Shown: positions 36,206-42,810 of the stretch, one piece after another
Numbering within the stretch: the stretch's first letter is position 1
How the letters are laid out: the number at the start of each line of letters is the position of its first letter
Assembly (NCBI GenBank): GCA_003023185.1
Contig: PXSB01000035.1
Location: 1-42,810 of the forward strand
DNA from: Halobacteriales archaeon QS_9_67_17
GTDB taxonomy: Archaea > Halobacteriota > Halobacteria > Halobacteriales > Haloarculaceae
Direction: 5' to 3'
DNA: 42,810 nucleotides
Program-made: the position numbers and the translations under genes
Notes under the pieces: model-generated
Seen by the model: only the letters and a program-made list of their open reading frames with translations
Database searches by the model: none
Told to the model about the DNA's origin: nothing

Positions 36206-37549
36206 GTGTCTGACCTGCAGCGCGCGGCCGCGTTCGCCGGCGTGGGCCTGCTGTCGCTCGCCGCGCCCGCGGTGACCCGACCCACCCCCCGAACCGCCGC
36301 CGTCCTCGCGGCGACCCCGTTCCTCGCCGTCGCCGCCTACGCGCTGTTCTTCGCCGAGCGCGGTCGAACCTTCGAGCTGTTCGCCCGTCGCGGCGACTAC
36401 GAGGAAGGCCGCCTGCTCGGATTGGGCGGGTTCGCGCTCGCCGGGGCCGGGGTGGCGGCGCTGGCGGCCGGCTCCTCGCTCCCCGCGACCGTGTTCGTGA
36501 TGAGCGTCTTCGCGCTCACCGGTGGCCGGGTGGTCGCCACGCTCGCCGGGCGGTCGCTCTCCCACGAGTTCCTGCTGATGGCCGCGTTCAGCGTCGGCGC
36601 GCTCGGCTGGGCGCTCGTCGGCGGCTACGCCGCGCTGGTCGTGGAGGCGCGGCGGGTGGTCACCACGTCGCCGGCGCTCGCGCCGACGCTGCTCGTCTTC
36701 CTCGCCGCGACGGCCGCCATCGGCGCTGGCTTACTCCGCGCGATGTTGTTCGAGCGCGACGACCCGCTCGTCGTCGTCTCGGTGACGCTGCTGTTGTGGC
36801 TGTTCGTCGAACTGGACGTGACGGTGCCGCCGTCGCGGCTGGGCGTCGGCCTCGCGGTGACGGTGTTACTCGGCTACGTCGCGTACGCGCTCGGCACGGC
36901 CAGCGTCTCGGGAATGTTGACGGGCGTGCTGCTCGCGCTGTTCGCCATCGTCCTCGGCGGCTACGGCTGGTTCGCGCTGTTGGTCACGTTCTTCGGCGTC
37001 GGCGGATTGGCCGCGAAGTACCGCTACGACGAGAAGGCCGCCCGCGGCATCGCCGAGGAGAACGAGGGTGCCCGCGGCTCGGGGAACGTGCTCGCCAACT
37101 CCGCGGCCGCGCTCGGGGCCATCATCGCGTTCGCGGCGAGTCAGGGTGTGTATCCGGCCGCCGCCCCGGCGTTCCGGTTCGCGTACGCCGGGGCCGTCGC
37201 CGCCGCGCTCGCCGACACGCTCTCCTCGGAGTTCGGCGGTCTCTTCGACGGCCCGCGGCTCGTCACCACGCTCGAACCCGTCGACCCCGGCACCGACGGG
37301 GCCGTCACGTGGCAGGGGGAACTGTTCGGCCTGCTCGGTGCCGGCATCATCGCGGGGCTCGCGGCCATCTCCTTCGGCCTCGGCCCGCTCGCGACCGGCG
37401 TCATCGTGCTCGGCGGCTTCACCGGGATGACGGTCGACAGCCTGCTCGGTGCGACGGTCGAGGGCGGGCGCGTCGGCAATCAGGGCGTGAACTTCCTCGC
37501 GACGCTCGCGGGCGCGGTGGCCTGCGGCGTCCTCGCAACCCTGCTGTGA
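36206..37549 (+). CDS. DUF92/TMEM19 family membrane protein
   Basis: A 447-residue membrane protein with about twelve hydrophobic segments. The DUF92 part is in the C-terminal half: KYRYDEKAARGIAEENEGARGSGNV (positions about 270-295), then ADTLSSEFGGL and FTGMTVDSLLGATVEG. In plants a DUF92 member (VTE6) phosphorylates phytyl phosphate, so a prenyl-phosphate kinase role in lipid or quinone salvage is a reasonable inference here. The start is the GTG at 36206. The stop overlaps the GNAT gene start by three bases. Confidence 0.85.
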   Translation: MSDLQRAAAFAGVGLLSLAAPAVTRPTPRTAAVLAATPFLAVAAYALFFAERGRTFELFARRGDYEEGRLLGLGGFALAGAGVAALAAGSSLPATVFVMSVFALTGGRVVATLAGRSLSHEFLLMAAFSVGALGWALVGGYAALVVEARRVVTTSPALAPTLLVFLAATAAIGAGLLRAMLFERDDPLVVVSVTLLLWLFVELDVTVPPSRLGVGLAVTVLLGYVAYALGTASVSGMLTGVLLALFAIVLGGYGWFALLVTFFGVGGLAAKYRYDEKAARGIAEENEGARGSGNVLANSAAALGAIIAFAASQGVYPAAAPAFRFAYAGAVAAALADTLSSEFGGLFDGPRLVTTLEPVDPGTDGAVTWQGELFGLLGAGIIAGLAAISFGLGPLATGVIVLGGFTGMTVDSLLGATVEGGRVGNQGVNFLATLAGAVACGVLATLL

Positions 37550-37989
37550 CGGTTCGCCCCGTCACGCCGGCCGACGCACCCGCTGTCCGTGCACTCCAAG
37601 AGGTGCTCGACCACCGAGCGCCACGGCTCCTCGATGCGGCGCTCGACGCCAACACCGCGGTGGGCGAGGTGCTCGTCGTCGAGACGGACGGGGATGGCAT
37701 CGTCGGCTACGCGCTCGCCGTGCCGGGCGCGACGAACGCCGACCCAACCACGGTGTATCTCGCGGAACTCGCCGTCGCGCCTCCGGCCCGCCGTGCGGGA
37801 CACGCGACGGCGCTCGTCGAGGCCGTCGCCGCTCGCTACGCCGGCTACGACGAGCTTCGGGTCGTGGTCGCGGTCGACGACGCGGCCGCACGGTCCTTCT
37901 ACGACACCACCGGATTTCGGGACCGCGCGCTCCTTCCGGATCGGTTCGACGGGGACGGCGGCCGGCTACTGGTCCGCAGTTTGTCGTAG
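37546..37989 (+). CDS. GNAT family N-acetyltransferase
   Basis: A 147-residue acetyltransferase with the GNAT acetyl-CoA motif: VYLAELAVAPPARRAGHATA, then LVEAVAAR, and the later VAVDDAAARSFYDTTGF. It transfers acetyl groups to an amine; a ribosomal protein, small molecule or peptide target are all possible. GTG start overlapping the DUF92 stop (GTGA), so the two are co-translated. Its 3' end overlaps dnaG by 24 nt on the other strand. Confidence 0.86.
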   Translation: MTVRPVTPADAPAVRALQEVLDHRAPRLLDAALDANTAVGEVLVVETDGDGIVGYALAVPGATNADPTTVYLAELAVAPPARRAGHATALVEAVAARYAGYDELRVVVAVDDAAARSFYDTTGFRDRALLPDRFDGDGGRLLVRSLS

Positions 37990-39387
37990 CTGGTCGGCCG
38001 TCCTGACGCGGACGCTGGCGGGTCGCTTGACGAACTCGCCGGTCGTGGCCGCGACGATCTGGTCGACGCCGCGCTGTGCCGCCACGTCCAGCACGCGCTG
38101 ACGCAACTCGGCGTCGAGGACGACCGCCGCCGGGACGGACTCGGCGTCACGCAGGCGTTCGAACGCCTCGTCGGCGTCACCCTCGGCGAGTGACTCGAAC
38201 TCGTCGTCGAGCAGCCGAACCCGGTCGGTGTCGGCATCAACGACCGCAGACACGTGGCCCCCGAGCGTCCGCGGCGTCTCGCTCGCCTCGGTTTCGCCGT
38301 CGGTGTCGTCCGTGTCGTCCGTGCCGTCCGCGTCCGCAGTCGACTCGCTGTCACTGTCGGCGGCAGTCTCGGTCACCGCGGCCGACTCGACTTCCTCGGC
38401 CATTGGGTCACCGACCTCGCTTTCGGTGTGGGGATTCGTTTCCGAGTCGGACGACCCGGCAGCGTCGGTTCCGAGCGCCGCGAGCACGCTGTCGGTCGCG
38501 TTCGTGATGTCGGTCACGCCGTCCGGGTCGGGAGCGAGCTCTGCGCGATCCGCCGCGACGGTGATGTCGCCGCTCTCGTCGGTTTCGGCGACCGCGTCGT
38601 ACGGCTGCTTGTTCCGGAGCGCGGCCATCACCTTGCTGCGGTCGAGATCTTCGACGGAGCGGTCGGGGGGCGCGAACGCCACGTAGTCGACCTCGCCAAT
38701 CTGTGCGAGCTCTCGCAACACGAGATCGCCGCCGCGGTCGCCGTCGAGGAACGTCGTCACCGTGCGCTCGCGGGTGAGCTCCGCGACTGGGTCCGGCACG
38801 TTCGTCCCCTCGACGGCGACGGCGTTCTTGATGCCGTACTGGAGGAGTTGGAGCACGTCCGCGCGCCCCTCGACGACGATGACCGCGTCGGAGTCGGCGA
38901 CGCGCGGTCCCGCCGGGTAGCCACGGTAGTTAGTGATGTCATCGACCCGGACGTGCTGTCGCACCTCCTCGACGAGTTCCTGACTGGAGAGCATCGACCC
39001 GTCGAAGGCGTCGTGAAGTAGCGTCGTCGCGCGCTCGACGACCTCGCGGCGCTTGGCGGCCCGAACGTCCTCGATGGCGTCCACGTCGATGGTCGACCGG
39101 CAGGGACCGACCCGCTCGATGGTTTCGAGCGCGGCCGCGAGGATGGCCGTCTCGACCTTGTCCAGTGAGGTCGCAATGGTGATCTCGCCGAACGACTGGC
39201 CGTGCTGGGAATCGATCTCCACGTCGATGCGGCCGACCTTCGAGGAGTCCTGTAGGTCGCGCAGGTCGAGACCGTCCCCGAGCAACCCCTCGGTTTGCCC
39301 GAAGACGGCCCCGACGACGTCGGACCGCTCGACCACGCCGTCGGCGGTGATGTCCGCGTGGATGAGGTATTTCGCTGTGTCTTGCAT
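37966..39387 (-). CDS. dnaG: Archaeal DnaG primase
   Basis: A 473-residue archaeal DnaG. The central TOPRIM domain is clear: VIVVEGRADVLQLLQYGIKN, then VTTFLDGDRGGDLVLREL. It lacks the bacterial zinc-binding and helicase-binding domains, as archaeal forms do. Archaeal DnaG is associated with the RNA exosome and can prime in vitro. An acidic Asp/Ser/Thr-rich low-complexity insert at about 300-375 is a haloarchaeal trait. Start chosen at the ATG at 39387 (MQDTAKYLIH); a 16-residue upstream extension has no family likeness. Confidence 0.93.
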   Translation of the reverse strand: MQDTAKYLIHADITADGVVERSDVVGAVFGQTEGLLGDGLDLRDLQDSSKVGRIDVEIDSQHGQSFGEITIATSLDKVETAILAAALETIERVGPCRSTIDVDAIEDVRAAKRREVVERATTLLHDAFDGSMLSSQELVEEVRQHVRVDDITNYRGYPAGPRVADSDAVIVVEGRADVLQLLQYGIKNAVAVEGTNVPDPVAELTRERTVTTFLDGDRGGDLVLRELAQIGEVDYVAFAPPDRSVEDLDRSKVMAALRNKQPYDAVAETDESGDITVAADRAELAPDPDGVTDITNATDSVLAALGTDAAGSSDSETNPHTESEVGDPMAEEVESAAVTETAADSDSESTADADGTDDTDDTDGETEASETPRTLGGHVSAVVDADTDRVRLLDDEFESLAEGDADEAFERLRDAESVPAAVVLDAELRQRVLDVAAQRGVDQIVAATTGEFVKRPASVRVRTADQLRQTADQ

Positions 39388-39430
39388 GATGAACTGCCCC
39401 GTGAGGGGCGGTGATGGTGATGTGGATAGC

Positions 39431-39449
39431 GTCACGGCGACACCGTGAC
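39431..39449. promoter_or_regulatory. Inverted repeat upstream of dnaG
   Basis: GTCACGG (39431-39437) and CCGTGAC (39443-39449) form a perfect 7-bp inverted repeat with a 5-bp centre, 44-62 nt before the dnaG start. A shorter hairpin, GCCCC-GTGA-GGGGC at 39396-39409, lies between it and the gene. One could be an operator, the other a leader hairpin. Confidence 0.35.
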
Positions 39450-39563
39450 AGCGTAACTACTCGACTCAACGACAAAACCGTACCGACGCGGCGACCGGAG
39501 CGTCGCTGCCGTCGCGGCGGTCGAAGAGAATAGTTGTTCGAAGCCTCGATTCGCAGGCAAAAC

Positions 39564-39592
39564 CAATAGTGATTAACCTACCGAAACTATTG
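39564..39592 (+). promoter_or_regulatory. Putative operator around the symporter operon promoter
   Basis: CAATAGT (39564-39570) and ACTATTG (39586-39592) are perfect inverted half-sites with centres 22 bp apart, about two helical turns. Between them lies a TATA-like GATTAACC (39571-39578), about 30 nt before the ATG at 39604. A dimer bound here would sit over the promoter. Confidence 0.5.
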
Positions 39593-39603
39593 ATCGTGCA
39601 CAT

Positions 39604-39870
39604 ATGGGCATCAATGGAACGTCTACCGTCGACCAGTCGCCGGTCGTCGCGGCGCTGTGGGGAGTCGCGCTTCTCGTCGTCGTCGCGCTCGCCGTGCCGT
39701 GGTTCCTGTGGCGGTCGGCGGCGGTGGTCGCCGGCCTCCCCGTCTGGCTCTGGTGGCACATCGGCTGGATGGTCGTCGCTACGGTCGTCTTCTACGCGTT
39801 CGGACAGCGCGCGTGGGGGCTGGGAATCGAGCGGCCGGCGGACAACGCGAACGACGAGGTGGAGCCGTGA
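39604..39870 (+). CDS. DUF3311 family small membrane protein
   Basis: An 88-residue protein with two hydrophobic segments (about 16-35 and 42-65). It contains VPWFLWRSAAVVAGLPVWLWW (first 20 residues decisive), a DUF3311 pattern. Such proteins are commonly encoded directly before a sodium:solute symporter and are thought to be its small subunit. Its stop overlaps the symporter start (GTGA), as expected for a coupled pair. Confidence 0.85.
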   Translation: MGINGTSTVDQSPVVAALWGVALLVVVALAVPWFLWRSAAVVAGLPVWLWWHIGWMVVATVVFYAFGQRAWGLGIERPADNANDEVEP

Positions 39871-41342
39871 GCCTCGCCGTCCAGCTCGGGGTCGTCGGCG
39901 GCTATCTCGTCGTCGCGCTGGCCGTCGGTCTCGTCGCCTACCGCGTGGCAGAGCGCACCGCCGAGGACTACTATCTCGCGGGTCGCACGCTCGGCACCGT
40001 CGTCCTGCTGTTCACGACCTTCGCCACGCTGCTATCGGCGTACACCTTCTTCGGCGGGCCGGACACGGCCTACGCGCTCGGTCCCGAGTGGATACTCGTG
40101 ATGGGACTGATGGACGGCGTGCTGTTCGCCGTCCTCTGGTACGTCGTCGGCTACAAGCAGTGGCTCGTCGGCCGCTCTGGCGGCTACGTCACGCTGGGCG
40201 AACTGCTGGGCGACCGGTTCGGCTCGACGGGCCTCCGAATGTTCGTCGCCGGCGTCTCGCTATTCTGGCTGTTTCCGTACGTGATGCTCCAGCAGAAGGG
40301 GGCCGGGCTCGCGCTCGCGGGGCTGACCGGCGGGGCCGTCCCGCTGTGGGGCGGGGCGGGGGCTATCACCCTCTTCATGATCCTCTACGTCGTCGCCAGC
40401 GGGATGCGCGGCGTCGCGTGGACCGACACCATCCAAGGGCTGTTCATGCTCGGGTTGGTCTGGGTGGCGCTCGCGTGGATACTCTCGGCGGTCGGTGGGC
40501 CCGGCGCCGCGACGCGGGCGCTCGCCGAGTCGAACCCCGAGTATCTCGCGCTCGGCGGCGGGGCGTACACCCCGCAGTTCGTGCTCGGCACCGCCGCCTA
40601 CATCGCGTTCGGCGTGGCGATGTTCCCGCAGATCAATCAGCGGTTCTTCGCCGCCCGCTCGAAGCAGGTGCTACAGCGGACGTTCGCGCTGTGGCCGGTG
40701 TTGGTGCTCCTGCTGTTCGTCCCGGCGTTCATGCTCGGCGCGTGGGCCGCCGGCCTCGGCGTGACCGTGCCCGAGGGCGAGAGCGTTCTGCCAGTCCTCC
40801 TGCGGACGTACACGCCGACGTGGTTTGCGTCGCTAGTCATCGCCGGCGCGCTCGCCGCGATGATGTCCTCCTCCGACTCGATGCTGCTGTCGGGCGCGTC
40901 GTATCTGACCCGCGACCTCTACCGACCGCTCCGAGGTACAGACCGGGACGCACAGCCCGCCCGCGAGACACTGCTCGCGCGCGGCGGCGTCGCCGTCTTC
41001 GCGACCCTCGCCTTCGTCGCGTCACTGTACGCACCCGGCACGCTCGTCGAGATCGGGAACACGGCCTTCGGCGGCTTCGCACAGCTCGCGTTCCCCGTCG
41101 TCGTCGCGCTCTACTGGCCGCAGACGACCCGCGCGGGGATGTACGCGGGGCTCGGACTACCGCAACTGTTCTATCTCGCGGCCGTCTTCGTCCCCGCCGT
41201 CCCGGGCACGTATCTCGGCTGGCCCGCCGCCGTCGTCGGGATGGCGCTCGGGCTCGTGCTTACCGTCGGCGTGAGCGCGGTCACGACACAGGATACCGAC
41301 GAGAAGACCGCCGTCGTGTTCGAGGGCGTTCGGGCGGACTGA
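39867..41342 (+). CDS. Sodium:solute symporter (SSS family)
   Basis: A 491-residue transporter with about thirteen membrane segments. SSS features are ERTAEDYYLAGRTLG at the start, YKQWLVGRSGGYVTLGELLG, and ALAAMMSSSDSMLLSGASYL, the conserved Na+-site segment, near residue 330. Members import organic acids, amino acids or sugars with Na+, which suits a halophile. GTG start overlapping DUF3311. The substrate is unknown; the pairing with DUF3311 recalls pantothenate- and monocarboxylate-type symporters. Confidence 0.9.
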   Translation: MSLAVQLGVVGGYLVVALAVGLVAYRVAERTAEDYYLAGRTLGTVVLLFTTFATLLSAYTFFGGPDTAYALGPEWILVMGLMDGVLFAVLWYVVGYKQWLVGRSGGYVTLGELLGDRFGSTGLRMFVAGVSLFWLFPYVMLQQKGAGLALAGLTGGAVPLWGGAGAITLFMILYVVASGMRGVAWTDTIQGLFMLGLVWVALAWILSAVGGPGAATRALAESNPEYLALGGGAYTPQFVLGTAAYIAFGVAMFPQINQRFFAARSKQVLQRTFALWPVLVLLLFVPAFMLGAWAAGLGVTVPEGESVLPVLLRTYTPTWFASLVIAGALAAMMSSSDSMLLSGASYLTRDLYRPLRGTDRDAQPARETLLARGGVAVFATLAFVASLYAPGTLVEIGNTAFGGFAQLAFPVVVALYWPQTTRAGMYAGLGLPQLFYLAAVFVPAVPGTYLGWPAAVVGMALGLVLTVGVSAVTTQDTDEKTAVVFEGVRAD

Positions 41343-41420
41343 CGCAACCTCGTTCCGCCCGTTTTCTGTCGGGATTTCGCCGAGTCTTCCGATGCACGCG
41401 GCGACCGGCCGACACTGCTC

Positions 41421-42485
41421 TCAGGACCAGGACCCATCCAGCGGCCACCTGCCTGCCGGCCCCGGGCTCTCCGTCTGTATCCGGACGTAGCTTCCCGCTG
41501 TTTGGCCTTCCGGTGGTCGTTTGAACGCGATCCACCCCTCTCTGGTCCCTCCGGTCTCCTGGTCGGGAGCGTAGATGGTGTAGTTTCGATCCCCGACACG
41601 CAGTTCGTCGATGACGACCTCGGGCCCATCGAACAGTGGATTCCCGCCGGGTATGAGGATGGTATCGGCACGGCTGCGGACCTGCTCCTCCGCAGCGGGT
41701 GTGACGAGACGAATCGCTTCGAGTAGCGGGCCTCCGCCCCGCCCGCGGTCGGTGGCCTGCACGCGAACGAGAATGATCTCCCCCGAGATGTCCTCATTGC
41801 TGGTGGGTCCACGCTTGATACACTCGCGAGCGTCGCAGTCGGCGCGCTCGATGTCGGTCACGGTGACGCCGACGCCCGCGTGTTCGTACATCCCGTCCGG
41901 GGTCTCGACCGTGGTGACAGGGTTGTATCCCGCGAGAAACGCTGCCGAGAGCGTCCCGACTACGACGACCACGACCGCGGCTCTGAGGGCGTTCTGCGAA
42001 GACACTGACACCGATCCGACAGCATCGGGGAGTGAGAACGGCGGGTCATCCAGTAGTCCCCGGGCCCCCGGTGCCAGCACCCACGCCCAGAGGGTCGCCT
42101 GGAGCCAACCCAACAGTACGACGTTGTCGACGGCGAGATTGACGGCGAATCGAGCCGAAACTGGTCCCATTCTGGTGTATCGGGCGGCTACGCTGGAAGC
42201 GAGTCCGAGATTCGATACGAACAGCAACAGTGCCGGCGCGGCGACGAACACGACGAATCCGATTATCGGACGCGGGGTCGCGTCGCTCTGCCTGTAGCCG
42301 ACTAACAACGGCGCGGTGAAACACAGAAACACCGCGTACGGGAGAACCTCGCCCGACCCCCAGAAGAACAGTCCGACGACGAAGAGGAGAGCAACCAGCA
42401 ACCCGAGTACGACGTTGGCAACGCCGACAGCAACTTTCGCGAGGATACCCCTACGACTCCCGTCTGCGGTTCCGTCGTCGTCCAT
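41421..42485 (-). CDS. Membrane protein with an extracytoplasmic C-terminal domain
   Basis: A 354-residue protein. The first half has about five hydrophobic segments (roughly 18-42, 48-62, 74-93, 117-136 and 168-187). After the last, residues 190-345 form a predicted beta-rich domain outside the cell, with CDARECIKRG carrying two Cys and a late REGWIAFKRPPEG that recalls DUF4352-like folds. I do not recognise the family. A TATA-like ATTTATTATC lies about 33 nt before the ATG. It is divergent from the HFX_2341 regulator gene. Confidence 0.7.
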   Translation of the reverse strand: MDDDGTADGSRRGILAKVAVGVANVVLGLLVALLFVVGLFFWGSGEVLPYAVFLCFTAPLLVGYRQSDATPRPIIGFVVFVAAPALLLFVSNLGLASSVAARYTRMGPVSARFAVNLAVDNVVLLGWLQATLWAWVLAPGARGLLDDPPFSLPDAVGSVSVSSQNALRAAVVVVVVGTLSAAFLAGYNPVTTVETPDGMYEHAGVGVTVTDIERADCDARECIKRGPTSNEDISGEIILVRVQATDRGRGGGPLLEAIRLVTPAAEEQVRSRADTILIPGGNPLFDGPEVVIDELRVGDRNYTIYAPDQETGGTREGWIAFKRPPEGQTAGSYVRIQTESPGPAGRWPLDGSWS

Positions 42486-42550
42486 ATAATGTCAACAGTA
42501 CATCTGTTCTGTCGATAATAAATCTTCCTTGGCACCGGTCCCGAGACTGG

Positions 42551-42559
42551 TATTTTAAA
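42551..42559 (+). promoter_or_regulatory. TATA box of the HFX_2341-family gene
   Basis: TATTTTAAA is centred about 28 nt before the ATG at 42583. It is the cleanest archaeal TATA box in the window and predicts a leaderless transcript. Confidence 0.6.
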
Positions 42560-42582
42560 TCAGCACCCCCTACTGCGCACAT

Positions 42583-42810
42583 ATGCAGACTCACATCGTG
42601 CCGGTCGGCTTCGACTACGACCGGCTCATCGCGCCGCTCGTCCGCGACCGGGTGACCGTCGACCGGGTCGTCCTGCTGGAGGGGGCGGTCGGCAGCGAGG
42701 CGAACGTCGAGTACTCGCGAAACCTCGGCGGGAAGTTAGAGCAGGACTTCGAGAACCTGCTCGGGGCCGAGACGGAACGCTACGGCGTCGAGGACGTGTA
42801 CGACTACGAC
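42583..42810 (+). CDS. HFX_2341 family transcriptional regulator (partial, 5' part)
   Basis: The first 76 residues of a protein that runs off the window. It begins MQTHIVPVGFDYDRLIAPL and continues with VLLEGAVGSEANVEYSRN, which matches the HFX_2341/DUF6293 N-terminal domain, a Rossmann-like fold related to CARF-type sensor regions; full members carry a C-terminal winged helix. They are predicted DNA-binding regulators that may sense a small molecule. The 3' part is missing, so the winged helix cannot be confirmed. Confidence 0.78.
   Translation, partial: MQTHIVPVGFDYDRLIAPLVRDRVTVDRVVLLEGAVGSEANVEYSRNLGGKLEQDFENLLGAETERYGVEDVYDYD

Overview
This 42.8 kb window looks like a chromosome segment of a halophilic archaeon (class Halobacteria). 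The DNA is very GC-rich, the proteins are rich in Asp and Glu, and most genes have archaeal TATA-like boxes 22-33 nt before the start codon with little or no leader. Marker genes agree: ribosomal protein S17e, archaeal DnaG primase, RadB, type II methionine aminopeptidase, MptA, an amphi-Trp protein and an HFX_2341-type regulator. There are no rRNA or tRNA genes and no CRISPR array.

Layout. 0-8 kb: a DCC thiol oxidoreductase, a geranylgeranyl-reductase-like flavoprotein split by a 1-nt frameshift, an amphi-Trp protein, an enoyl-CoA hydratase relative, S17e, a TetR regulator overlapping a MATE exporter, aspartate-semialdehyde dehydrogenase, an AT-richer Tat lipoprotein and a small membrane protein. 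8-18 kb: an AN1 zinc-finger protein, a VOC protein, a 1007-aa D-lactate/glycolate dehydrogenase-like FAD/Fe-S fusion, a CFI-box membrane protein, a three-gene operon headed by an Nramp-like transporter, a D-2-hydroxyacid dehydrogenase, MetAP and a zinc ribbon protein. 18-31 kb: a J-domain/[2Fe-2S] ferredoxin fusion, a HIT protein, DUF2240, KatG, a type IA topoisomerase gene broken in two places, LarC, an RNase H-fold-like protein divergent from RadB, an acidic coiled-coil protein, a CsaA-like tRNA-binding protein and a RAD55/KaiC-type ATPase. 31-42.8 kb: NAD kinase, MptA, a TrmB regulator, a DUF255 thioredoxin-domain protein, DUF92, a GNAT acetyltransferase, DnaG, a DUF3311/sodium-solute-symporter pair, a membrane protein, and the start of an HFX_2341-family regulator.

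The most striking unexplained structure is non-coding. Four copies of one element, each 212-216 bp, lie at 7818-8033, 20279-20494, 25338-25553 and 34225-34436. They share inverted termini close to GGCGGTGTTCAGATA, and each is flanked by a direct repeat of about 8 bp (perfect in one copy, 6-7 of 8 in the others). Each contains a long internal hairpin whose two arms have changed together between copies while a G-rich internal loop stayed fixed. This is best read as a MITE-like mobile element carrying a conserved structured core; the termini resemble, from memory, IS6-family ends. In the 20.3 kb copy the hairpin interior is inverted relative to its rim.

Other points of interest are two frame-shifting internal deletions in topA, an array of four perfect hairpins between convergent genes at 30.2-30.4 kb, and several inverted repeats placed like operators upstream of the TetR/MATE, symporter and dehydrogenase genes. 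I found no defence island, prophage or secondary-metabolite cluster.
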